A stretch of 9,934 bases of DNA from Bacillota bacterium (GTDB lineage: Bacteria; Bacillota; Clostridia; Acetivibrionales; DSM-1351). Each line of letters starts with the position of its first letter. The stretch's first letter is position 1. Under the pieces are notes generated by a model. The model did no database searches, was not told the DNA's origin, and was given only the letters and a program-made list of their open reading frames with translations. Positions 1 through 7,214 of the stretch are shown one piece after another. Both the position numbers and the translations under genes were made by a program. The stretch is taken from the NCBI GenBank assembly GCA_023395575.1, contig JAEWZA010000132.1, positions 1 to 9,934 on the forward strand, read 5' to 3'.

Positions 1-35
1 TTTTTATATAAATCTTTGGATAACTTTCTATATAT

Positions 36-72
36 TGGGGATGACACTTTAAAAAAGCTCATTTTATCCCCA
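36..72. repeat. Inverted repeat upstream of the kinase gene
   Basis: TGGGGAT at 36-42 and ATCCCCA at 66-72 are perfect 7-bp inverted arms separated by 23 bases. No T-run follows on either strand, so it is not a convincing terminator. A related ATGGGGA word recurs near 113-119. No gene can be supported in 1-256. The rest of the stretch is AT-rich spacer holding the promoter and small leader hairpins described separately. Confidence 0.4.
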
Positions 73-138
73 TGCACCTATCTTCTAGCATTTTAAATAG
101 GTACTCTCAAAAATGGGGAAACTCAAATTTTGAATATA

Positions 139-167
139 TTGTTAACAATGCATAATCATGCTATAAT
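139..167 (+). promoter_or_regulatory. Sigma-A-type promoter for the kinase-regulator operon, with overlapping palindrome
   Basis: TTGTTA at 139-144 and TATAAT at 162-167 are separated by exactly 17 bases, a near-consensus housekeeping promoter that would start RNA near 174, about 80 bases before the kinase gene. The -35 box lies inside the perfect palindrome TTGTTAACAA (139-148), and GCATAATCATGC (150-161) forms a second short inverted repeat in the spacer. A repressor could bind either one, which is inference. The leader that follows can form two small hairpins: TAATATT/AATATTA (182-188/193-199) and a GGTA-GCA-TACC stem near 217-228. Confidence 0.65.
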
Positions 168-256
168 ACAAGTATATTAAGTAATATTTTATAATATTAT
201 TTATGTTAATCTGCAAGGTAGCATACCCAGACTTAGAATAATAGTTTTGACTTGAA

Positions 257-3200
257 ATGGGGTATAGTGTGTTTGATATTGGAAGTACAATAGATGAGAG
301 ATTTAAGGTTTTGGAAATAATCGGAGAGGGAGTAACTAGTTTTGTTCTGAAAGTTTATGACTTTCGTTCGAACAAGGAATTTGCTTTAAAGGTATTAAAG
401 CCTCAGATTACATCTAACTATATAGAACATATTATACGATTTAAAAAAGAAGCAGCTATTATTAATAGCTTTGATCATCCCAATATTGTAAAGACATATG
501 GTATTGGAGAGTTTAACGGATTTCCTTACGTAATTATGGAATTACTTAATGGAACTAATCTATCTTCTAAATTAATAGACAATAAACCCATAAAATTAAA
601 TGAGGCTTTAGAAATAGCTTTATATATTGCAAAAGCACTTGAGTACGTGCATAGTAAAGGAATCATTCATAGAGATATCAAGCCGGCTAATATATTTATT
701 ACTGACAATGTAGCAGATTATTCAAAAAATGTTAAGGTTCTTGATTTTGGTGTTTCTATTTTGATGGATTCAACAGAGTTGAAAACTCCATTAGCAATAG
801 CTGGCACATGGGCATATATGTCACCCGAGGCTATTGGAATAGTAAATAAGGTGCTAGATGAGAGAAGTGATATATATTCTTTTGGAATATTAATTTATCA
901 TATGTTTACAGGCAAAGCTCCCATTTCTGGAAACGATATAAATACAATTATACACATGCATGCGGCTTTTAATCCACCAAATCCTAGTGAAGTTAATCCA
1001 GCTATTGACAGTACCCTAGAGAAGATTATTTTAAAACTGATTGCCAAGGATCCAGAACAACGCTATTCAACGGTATCGGGTTTTATTTATGACTTAAATA
1101 GATACATAAATGGTGGAAGAAACTTCAATATTGGTTGTAAAGATAAGAAGAAAAAAGTAAGTTTTTATATCAGCATGATAGAGCGTGAACGAGAAACTCA
1201 TATACTATTAGATGCAATAAAAAATGCTTCTAATAAAAAAGGAAGTACAGTTTTAATAGCTGGTGAATCGGGTATTGGAAAAAGTAGATTGGTCAGAGAA
1301 GTGAGAAGTTATATATATAAAAGTAATGGGCTGTTTCTAAGAGGAAGATGCATAAATAATGAGAACAAAAATCCGTATCAGCCCTTTAAAGATATAATAG
1401 ATGATTATATAAACAAATATAATGATTATGATACTGCTATTCAGCTTTCGGAGACAAGACGTCTGGGAAATATTCTAGGAGGCTTGGGAGGATGTATAAC
1501 CACATTAAATCCTCGCGCTATGAGAATATTAGGTGAAACTGCCCATTTATCTTCCTTAGAGCCTGCTCGGGAGCTAAAAAGGTTTTTGATAACAGTAGCT
1601 GACTTTTTTTTGAATTTAGCGTCTGACAAGAGATTTTGTGTGATTTTAATAGATGATCTTCAGTGGGCAGATTCAGGTTCATTAAATATATTAGAAGAGC
1701 TTGTAAAAAGAGCCTTTAAGTCAAATCTATTGATTATAGGTACTTTTAGAGATGATGAAGTAGCTGAAAATAGCGGAATTAAAAAAATTTATATGAAGAA
1801 TGTGAATTCACAAACCATTCAGCTATTAAAGCTCTATCCCCTCAGCTACGAGGGAATAGGAAAGCTATTAGAGTTGGGCATTGGAGAATATGTACATGAT
1901 TTGCCTAGTTTTTCAAAATACGTATATATAAAATCAGGAGGTAATCCTTTATATGCAACTAATTTGATTAGAACGCTAGAGGACAATTCAATATTAGTTT
2001 TTGAAGAGGATAAATGGATATTAAATTGGGATGCACTTAACGATTTTGACTTACCTGAAAATATCGTAGGTATTGTACTTAAAAGATTGGCAAATATATC
2101 AGCTAATCAGCGCAGCATTCTTGAAAAAGCTGCTATTATAGGGAGAAATTTTGATGCTGGCATTTTAGAGATGCTTTCTGGTATCGGGTGGACAGAACTT
2201 GTTAATATTTTAGACCAAATAAGTGATATACAAATAATAGAACCTTTGGCTCAAAAAGGTATGTACAAATTTACTCATAATCGTATAAGGGATGTAGTGC
2301 TAGAAAAAATCCATGTTGACGAGAGGAGAAAGCTGCATTTTCAACTAGCTGAAATCTTGGAAACTATTTATGAGGGTGAAAAGGAGCGCTATTTCTTTGA
2401 CATAGTACATCACTATATAGAGAGTTGTGATAGGAAAAAGGCTTTAAAATATGTTATTCCTGCTGCTTACAAATCTAAAGAATCATTTGCTACTGAGGAT
2501 GCATTACGATACTTTAAATTAGCTGAAGAATATATGGAACAAGATAAACAGCTCAGCCCTAAAGACTTCATACACATATATAATGATATGGTAGAGGCAT
2601 ATATTATTGTTGGTGACAGTGACAAGGCTGTAAATATTGCTAAAAAAATACTACCATTTTATGAAAAAGCACTTGATAGAGCGAAAATATTGAGTAAGAT
2701 AGGTACTGCATACTTGAAGAAGGGTAATTTTAAAGAGGGTCAAACATATCTTATTGAGGCGCTTAATCTGTTAGGGGAAGAAATACCAAATGATAAGAGA
2801 AGTCTGAGGCTTGCACTTGTAAAGGAATATTTAAAGTTACTTTTTTATAATAAATTTATTACAAGTGCTATATATAATAGAAGAGAAAAGGATTTCAGTG
2901 AAGAAGAGAAAGAAAAGCTTATTATATTTTATCCTTTATGTTGGTCATATGCTGTTAGTAATCCTGGTAAAATAAGGCTCATTTCAATTAAGGGTATGAA
3001 CATTGCTAGAAGGAGTTTAGCAGGAAGCAGAGAAATTTGCGTACTCTATACGGGCTATGCTATGCAGAGTGCTATAAATGGAAACTATAAAAGGGCAATG
3101 AAATTTCATGAAATTGCTTTGCAGATGAAAAAGGAACTTGGAGATAAATATGGTATTGCGCAGAGTTTACAGCTTGTTGCATATGTGCATTTGTGGCAGG

Positions 3201-5380
3201 GCAATTATCAACGAGCTATGGATTCGGTGATGGAGTCTACTGAAACATTTAGACAAGTTGGTGATGTATGGGAGTATTCTTCGAACTTAAATATTGTTGG
3301 ATCAGTATATCAGTATACTGGCAACTATGCAAAAGCCTGTGAAAAGCTTACTCAGTATATTGAAATGTCTAATAATATTGAAAACTATTATGGTGCTTGC
3401 TTTGGAAAAGCAAGGCTGGCATGGTGCTATATAGAAAAGGGAGAGTATGAAAAAGCTACAGTTATCGTTAACCAAGCAATTGAGATTGGAGAGAATGGGA
3501 AACTATGGTTTCCATACTGTTTAGCCATATACTGTTTAGGAGTTATACATTATGAAAAGAAAGAGTACCATAAGGCTGTAGAGTATTTTGAAAAAGCCAT
3601 TGAGCTTGACAAAAAATATAGCCTCAATAAGGAAAGTGTCGGAAATGCTTATGTAATGCTAGCCCAGACATACTTGATGTTGTTAAAAGCAACTCACACA
3701 TTGCGAAAGGATTTTAATAATAAAGAAATAAGCAAAGTATTTAAAGCTTGTATCATAGCTATGAATGTTACTCGCATATGGCCTAATATTTATGGTGCAT
3801 CATTGAGAGTAATGGCAGGGTACTATGCTTTAAGAAATAAGAACAGGCTTTCAGAAAGGTTATATAAAAAAAGTATTAGACACTTCAGCGCAATCAATAG
3901 AAGGTATGAGCTAGGATACAGTCTGTTTGAATATGCAGGTTTCCTAAAAAAGCTTAAAAGGGAAAATGACTATCTCAAAATTATAAAAAATGCTAATAAT
4001 ATATTCGTCGAGATAGGAGCTAAGGAATACATAAAAAAATGCGATGAAATAATAGGAAATAATATAGAAAAGTCCTTTGGTCATAGTGAAGATAAAAAAA
4101 TAGATTTGCTGATTGCTAGCAATAAATTTGATGCTGTAGTAAGAACAGGCAGGGTTATAAGTTCAATATTAGATATTGATGTGCTACTTGAAAAAATAAT
4201 GGATAATGCTATCGAATTACTAGGGGCACAAAGGGGCATTGTGTTACTTTATCCAGAGAAAGGTGATAAAAAGCTTGAAGTAAATGTTGTACGCAATATT
4301 AATGGTTATGAAATGACGAATTCATCCAATGAGTTAAGTAAAAAAATTATCTCACAGGTTGAAAAAGAGTTAAAACCTATTATTATTTATGATGCTTTGG
4401 CTGACAGTCAACTAAATATGCAGCACAGTGTTGTTTCACAAGAAATTAGATCTGTTATCTGTGCTCCTATTATAAATAAAAAAGAACTTTTGGGAGTAAT
4501 TTATCTCGATAATAAGCTGATGTCAGGACTATTTGATGAGGAGGACAGAAAGGCATTAGAGCTAATATGCAGTCAGGCAGGAGTATCGATTGAAAATGCG
4601 CGCCTTTATAAACGCTTGAAGAAATATTCTGAAGAAATTGAGAGGTGGAGTCTTAACCTTGAGCAAAAAGTCTGTGAAAGGACGGAGCAACTTAATAAAA
4701 AGAATTCAGAGCTTGAAGATATGATTCAACAATTAAGAGAGCATACGAAGGTAGTAGAGGAACTGGCTGCCGAAAAAGAAAGAAACAGGATGGCAAGGGA
4801 TCTTCACGATACACTTGGTTATGCTATGACTTTGATAATAACACAACTTGAGGTTTGCAGTAGGACATGCCTTGAAGACCCAGAGAGGGCAATGGAAAAA
4901 ATTGATGCTGTAAATCATACTGCAAAGGCAGGGTTACGAGAATTAAGAAGATCAATTAAAGGCTTTGGGCCTAAAGACCTTGAAGAAAATAATTTAAAAA
5001 ATTCTCTAAGGAAACTGGTTATAGAGTACAGTTACTTAGGAATAGAAATAGACCTGAATCTTGATGACGAGGGAAATAGATGTTTATCGGAATACAATGA
5101 AGTTATCTATAGAATTTGTCAAGAAGCTATTACAAATGCTGTTCGTCATGGAAAAGCAAAAAAGGTCATAATATCACTCGTTATTGAAAAGGATTCTATT
5201 AGACTTTTTATTATAGACAATGGCATAGGTAGCAGTTATATAAAAAAAGGCATGGGGTTAGTTGGAATGGAACAGAGGGTAAACTCAGTTAATGGAAAGC
5301 TTATTTATGGTTCTAGTGGTGAAGGTGGATTTAATTTGAATGTGTATATCCCTTTAGAAGAGGAGGTTCATGTCAATTGA
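257..5380 (+). CDS. Hybrid Ser/Thr protein kinase - STAND ATPase - TPR - GAF - histidine kinase
   Basis: A soluble 1707-residue signalling protein with no membrane segment or signal peptide visible. Domains in order: Ser/Thr kinase at about 14-283 (glycine loop GEGVTSF 23-29, Lys45, Glu65, HRD 138-140, DFG 163-165, SPE 189-191, Arg269), so it looks catalytically complete; AAA/STAND-type ATPase from about 308 (Walker A GESGIGKS 336-343, Walker B VILIDD 462-467); helical TPR repeats at about 770-1230; GAF sensor domain at about 1290-1450; coiled coil at about 1455-1510; HisKA_3 dimerisation domain with phospho-acceptor His1517 in DLHDTLG; HATPase with Asn1627 and DNGIG from 1654. This is the COG3899-type multi-domain kinase architecture, also known from cyanobacterial Ser/Thr-His hybrid kinases. 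It should phosphorylate the regulator encoded directly downstream, with which it overlaps by 4 bases. The GAF and TPR parts probably sense a soluble signal or a protein partner; the ligand is unknown. ATG 257 is preceded by an in-frame stop at 248 and has only a weak ribosome site; GTG 269, after GGGG, is the alternative start. Confidence 0.95.
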   Translation: MGYSVFDIGSTIDERFKVLEIIGEGVTSFVLKVYDFRSNKEFALKVLKPQITSNYIEHIIRFKKEAAIINSFDHPNIVKTYGIGEFNGFPYVIMELLNGTNLSSKLIDNKPIKLNEALEIALYIAKALEYVHSKGIIHRDIKPANIFITDNVADYSKNVKVLDFGVSILMDSTELKTPLAIAGTWAYMSPEAIGIVNKVLDERSDIYSFGILIYHMFTGKAPISGNDINTIIHMHAAFNPPNPSEVNPAIDSTLEKIILKLIAKDPEQRYSTVSGFIYDLNRYINGGRNFNIGCKDKKKKVSFYISMIERERETHILLDAIKNASNKKGSTVLIAGESGIGKSRLVREVRSYIYKSNGLFLRGRCINNENKNPYQPFKDIIDDYINKYNDYDTAIQLSETRRLGNILGGLGGCITTLNPRAMRILGETAHLSSLEPARELKRFLITVADFFLNLASDKRFCVILIDDLQWADSGSLNILEELVKRAFKSNLLIIGTFRDDEVAENSGIKKIYMKNVNSQTIQLLKLYPLSYEGIGKLLELGIGEYVHDLPSFSKYVYIKSGGNPLYATNLIRTLEDNSILVFEEDKWILNWDALNDFDLPENIVGIVLKRLANISANQRSILEKAAIIGRNFDAGILEMLSGIGWTELVNILDQISDIQIIEPLAQKGMYKFTHNRIRDVVLEKIHVDERRKLHFQLAEILETIYEGEKERYFFDIVHHYIESCDRKKALKYVIPAAYKSKESFATEDALRYFKLAEEYMEQDKQLSPKDFIHIYNDMVEAYIIVGDSDKAVNIAKKILPFYEKALDRAKILSKIGTAYLKKGNFKEGQTYLIEALNLLGEEIPNDKRSLRLALVKEYLKLLFYNKFITSAIYNRREKDFSEEEKEKLIIFYPLCWSYAVSNPGKIRLISIKGMNIARRSLAGSREICVLYTGYAMQSAINGNYKRAMKFHEIALQMKKELGDKYGIAQSLQLVAYVHLWQGNYQRAMDSVMESTETFRQVGDVWEYSSNLNIVGSVYQYTGNYAKACEKLTQYIEMSNNIENYYGACFGKARLAWCYIEKGEYEKATVIVNQAIEIGENGKLWFPYCLAIYCLGVIHYEKKEYHKAVEYFEKAIELDKKYSLNKESVGNAYVMLAQTYLMLLKATHTLRKDFNNKEISKVFKACIIAMNVTRIWPNIYGASLRVMAGYYALRNKNRLSERLYKKSIRHFSAINRRYELGYSLFEYAGFLKKLKRENDYLKIIKNANNIFVEIGAKEYIKKCDEIIGNNIEKSFGHSEDKKIDLLIASNKFDAVVRTGRVISSILDIDVLLEKIMDNAIELLGAQRGIVLLYPEKGDKKLEVNVVRNINGYEMTNSSNELSKKIISQVEKELKPIIIYDALADSQLNMQHSVVSQEIRSVICAPIINKKELLGVIYLDNKLMSGLFDEEDRKALELICSQAGVSIENARLYKRLKKYSEEIERWSLNLEQKVCERTEQLNKKNSELEDMIQQLREHTKVVEELAAEKERNRMARDLHDTLGYAMTLIITQLEVCSRTCLEDPERAMEKIDAVNHTAKAGLRELRRSIKGFGPKDLEENNLKNSLRKLVIEYSYLGIEIDLNLDDEGNRCLSEYNEVIYRICQEAITNAVRHGKAKKVIISLVIEKDSIRLFIIDNGIGSSYIKKGMGLVGMEQRVNSVNGKLIYGSSGEGGFNLNVYIPLEEEVHVN

Positions 5381-6027
5381 TAAACGTGCTGATTACAGAA
5401 GACAAGCGGTTAATAGCCGAAGGGTTTAAATTTATTATCGAAAGTGATAAGGAGATTAATGTTGTTGGACTAGCTTTGAATGGCTATGAGGCACTTGAAC
5501 TATGTAAAATACATATACCGGATCTTGTGCTTATGGACTTAAAAATGCCTTGCTGCGACGGAATCAAAGGGACGAAATTAATAAAGGAATTTTCAGCTAA
5601 CATAAAGGTACTTGTTCTTACTACGTTTGATGACGATGAAATGGTGTCGGAAGCTCTAAAAAATGGTGCTGACGGATACATTCTAAAAGATATAAATGCT
5701 GAGAAACTGATATCTACTATAAAAGGGACTGCAAAGGGTCTAAATGTTATTGATGAGAATGTTTATCAGAATATAGTTAATAAGTTTAACCAGCCTGATA
5801 ATCAGAAACCAGAATATGCATTAACAGATAGAGAAATAAGGCTAATAGAGTTGGTGGTGTATGGGAAAAGTAATAAGGAAATAGCTGCTGAACTTACTAT
5901 TACAGAGGGTAGAGTAAAAAATATTATCACAAATATACTTAGTAAACTAGGGCTCTCGGATAGAACCTCTTTAGCAGTATATGCTGTGAAGAATAAGTAT
6001 ATAAATAAAAGATTTGAGTCTGAATGA
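5377..6027 (+). CDS. NarL/LuxR-family two-component response regulator
   Basis: A 216-residue DNA-binding response regulator. The receiver domain (about 1-120) has the acidic pair Glu8-Asp9, phospho-acceptor Asp54 in LVLMDLKMP, Thr82/Thr83 and the conserved Lys104. The LuxR-type helix-turn-helix (about 149-209) begins LTDREIRLIELV and contains the SNKEIAAEL and GRVKNIITNIL helices. Both domains look intact and full length. The start is TTG 5377, with AGGAGG at 5361-5366 ten bases upstream. The ATG at 5370 is in another frame and soon hits a stop. The start overlaps the kinase stop codon (TTGA), so translation is probably coupled. HisKA_3 kinases typically pair with NarL-type regulators, so this is very likely the cognate partner. 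Its targets are not visible. Autoregulation, or control of the nearby sigI and scaffoldin genes, is possible but is inference. Confidence 0.96.
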   Translation: MINVLITEDKRLIAEGFKFIIESDKEINVVGLALNGYEALELCKIHIPDLVLMDLKMPCCDGIKGTKLIKEFSANIKVLVLTTFDDDEMVSEALKNGADGYILKDINAEKLISTIKGTAKGLNVIDENVYQNIVNKFNQPDNQKPEYALTDREIRLIELVVYGKSNKEIAAELTITEGRVKNIITNILSKLGLSDRTSLAVYAVKNKYINKRFESE

Positions 6028-6084
6028 AGTATTACAAAATAAATTGGGAAAATAACAAAGAACCTTATGAACTATTACTAGATA

Positions 6085-6113
6085 AGAGGCTACCGAGAAA
6101 GCCTCTATTTCTT
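6085..6113 (+). terminator. Likely intrinsic terminator of the kinase-regulator operon
   Basis: AGAGGCT (6085-6091) and AGCCTCT (6100-6106) form a perfect 7-bp stem with an 8-base loop, followed by the T-rich ATTTCTT. It lies 58 bases after the response regulator stop. The T-tract is short, so termination may be partial. Confidence 0.6.
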
Positions 6114-6182
6114 ACAAACAATTTATAGAATTATTTTGTGTTAGAACTAATAAAAACTTTGATAAGCTATTTGTACATATTG

Positions 6183-6235
6183 TACTATTTAAGCTAACGT
6201 CCATTTCGCTGGTACTACCAGCGACACAAATAGTA
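6183..6235. repeat. Nested inverted repeat of unknown nature
   Basis: An almost perfect core palindrome, TCGCTGGTACTACCAGCGA (6206-6224, 9-bp arms around one base), sits inside a second perfect 8-bp pair, TACTATTT (6183-6190) and AAATAGTA (6228-6235). The core is noticeably richer in GC than its surroundings. No T-tract follows. It could be a structured RNA, a protein-binding site or the folded remnant of a small mobile element. I do not recognise it. Confidence 0.6.
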
Positions 6236-6255
6236 ATAAAAATGTGGAGAAAACG

Positions 6256-6348
6256 ATGAAAGAGCCAATATTAATTTCACATTTTTCAAATTTATATCTC
6301 TTCTATACTATATGTGCACCTACATGTTTTATTACAATAAAAATTTAA
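6256..6348 (+). CDS. Possible 30-residue peptide (tentative)
   Basis: An ATG with GGAG six bases upstream (6246-6249) opens 30 codons ending at TAA 6346. The product begins MKEPILISHFSNLY, is mostly hydrophobic with few charges, and has two cysteines in the motif CAPTC near the C-terminus. It resembles no peptide family I can name. A small membrane peptide or a processed signal peptide downstream of the two-component pair is conceivable. In DNA this AT-rich, a chance ORF of this length is also quite likely, and no clear promoter of its own is visible. Confidence 0.2.
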   Translation: MKEPILISHFSNLYLFYTICAPTCFITIKI

Positions 6349-6439
6349 TTATTATGAAATAAAAAGACTTTGCTTTACTAAGTAAGGGGGATTGAGTGAA
6401 ATTTCAACGGTATTTTCTTAACAAAACTTGAAAATAAGC

Positions 6440-6468
6440 TTGAAAAGTGCGTTTATTTCGCGTATAAT
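6440..6468 (+). promoter_or_regulatory. Strong sigma-A-type promoter inside the large intergenic region
   Basis: TTGAAA (6440-6445) and TATAAT (6463-6468) with a 17-base spacer give a near-perfect housekeeping promoter reading rightwards, with RNA predicted to start near 6475. No ordinary gene follows for 740 bases. The transcript would be a small RNA, a message for the short ORF at 6611, or a very long sigI leader. Confidence 0.6.
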
Positions 6469-6535
6469 TTTGACTATATGTAAAAAATGTAAAAATATAG
6501 AGAAATATGAAAAGAATTTGTAAAAACTATGGCAT

Positions 6536-6563
6536 TTGAACGTATATTATGGTAAAATATAGT
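6536..6563 (+). promoter_or_regulatory. Second rightward promoter candidate
   Basis: TTGAAC (6536-6541) and TATAGT (6558-6563) are spaced by 16 bases, giving a predicted RNA start near 6570. It lies about 95 bases after the stronger promoter and 40 bases before the short ORF at 6611, and could serve that ORF or sigI as a tandem promoter. Confidence 0.4.
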
Positions 6564-6610
6564 ACTGGGTTTTATATGTTTAAATATTAAAGTGAAAAGA
6601 GAGGATGCTT

Positions 6611-6685
6611 ATGCTGGTTAAATGCCTTAAAAGCGGTACAAATAGCTACAATATTATATTGATAAATACTTTTAAACAGTATTAA
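6611..6685 (+). CDS. Possible 24-residue peptide (tentative)
   Basis: An ATG preceded by AGAGAGG a few bases upstream opens 24 codons ending at TAA 6683. The peptide begins MLVKCLKSGTNSYNIIL and ends TFKQY. It has a basic start, one cysteine and a short hydrophobic centre. Two promoter-like sequences lie just upstream (6440-6468 and 6536-6563), which makes it better placed than a random ORF. It matches no family I recognise. It could be a small protein or a leader peptide in the long transcript leading to sigI. Confidence 0.27.
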   Translation: MLVKCLKSGTNSYNIILINTFKQY

Positions 6686-7006
6686 AAATTGGTGAATCAA
6701 GTTAACTATGTATGAAGACTCTTAGGTGTAAAATGTTTTAAATAATTGCAGACTATTTGAGCTAAAAATGGAAAAAAATACAATAAAAAATATTAACTGT
6801 CCTATTTTAGTGCAAAAAATTGCTATAACGTGTAAATTGTTGGCGATTAACATAAAAACATATACAAAATATTCTACTTATGATAGTATGCACTTATAGT
6901 CTTATATGGGATTAAATGTATTCAATAAAGGAGGCAAATTTATTTTTGCGTATTAGTATAAATTACATTGTCTTCGATTATTTGAATTCAATTTGATTCA
7001 GTGAAA

Positions 7007-7020
7007 GTTTAATATTAAAC
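7007..7020. promoter_or_regulatory. 14-bp perfect palindrome upstream of sigI
   Basis: GTTTAATATTAAAC is fully self-complementary. It lies about 195 bases before the sigI start and just before the alternative hairpins. Its size and symmetry suit a dimeric regulator, possibly the LuxR-type protein encoded upstream, but at this AT content a chance origin is realistic. Confidence 0.35.
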
Positions 7021-7022
7021 AA

Positions 7023-7129
7023 CATATACCTTACCTACAACTATTCTTCTATTCTAATCATAATCGCTAAACTTTAGCTACTTCGCCTTCAGGGTATATG
7101 AGTTTTTTAGCAGAGGGCTTTAACTCATA
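7023..7129 (+). promoter_or_regulatory. Two mutually exclusive RNA hairpins in the sigI leader
   Basis: Stem A pairs CATATACC (7023-7030) with GGTATATG (7093-7100), and can enclose a small GCTAA/TTAGC hairpin (near 7067-7079). Stem B pairs TATGAGTT (7097-7104) with AACTCATA (7122-7129), with a short AGC/GCT helix inside its loop. Both are perfect 8-bp helices and both need bases 7097-7100, so only one can form fully at a time. No T-run follows stem B, so classical attenuation is not shown. Effects on RNA stability, or on regulator access, are possible. Confidence 0.4.
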
Positions 7130-7137
7130 GAATATCT

Positions 7138-7166
7138 TTGATTTCAATTACTTAGTTTGTCATAAA
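7138..7166 (+). promoter_or_regulatory. Weak sigI-proximal promoter candidate
   Basis: TTGATT (7138-7143) and CATAAA (7161-7166) are 17 bases apart, with RNA expected to start near 7173 and give a leader of about 40 bases. The -10 box matches consensus poorly. This would be a short-leader alternative to transcription from 6440-6563. Confidence 0.25.
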
Positions 7167-7214
7167 TCTATTATTAAATTATTATTATTTGTAGTTTAGG
7201 AGGGATACAAACGC

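Larger units (their letters stand above)
6686..7214 (+). other. Long non-coding leader or spacer before sigI
   Basis: 529 AT-rich bases with no credible gene on either strand. It contains a GCAA-AAAA-TTGC hairpin near 6813-6824; a strong Shine-Dalgarno AAAGGAGG (6927-6934) whose only possible start is TTG 6946, giving just 16 codons up to TGA 6994; the palindrome at 7007-7020; and the alternative hairpins at 7023-7129, the last two listed separately. A run of minus-strand codons near 7130-7070 looks protein-like but is soon broken by stops. Confidence 0.5.

Noticed and set aside
36..72. Inverted repeat as terminator of a gene to the left
   Set aside because: The loop is long (23 bases) and there is no T-run after either arm.
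1604..1611. Run of eight T in the kinase gene as a possible frameshift
   Set aside because: The reading frame stays open and domain order is continuous on both sides, so no frameshift is indicated.
5370..5429. ATG at 5370 as the start of the response regulator
   Set aside because: It is in a different frame from the receiver domain and reaches a stop after about 19 codons. TTG 5377 has the right frame and spacing.
1441..5681. Minus-strand open frames of about 60 codons opposite the kinase and regulator genes (1441-1629, 4733-4918, 5484-5681)
   Set aside because: No ribosome sites or recognisable domains, and all lie within well-supported genes on the other strand.
7070..7130. Minus-strand protein-like run (reads about 18 codons beginning near ELKPSAKKL)
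   Set aside because: It stops soon and continues with several stops. It is too short to assign to any family and coincides with the paired hairpins on the + strand.
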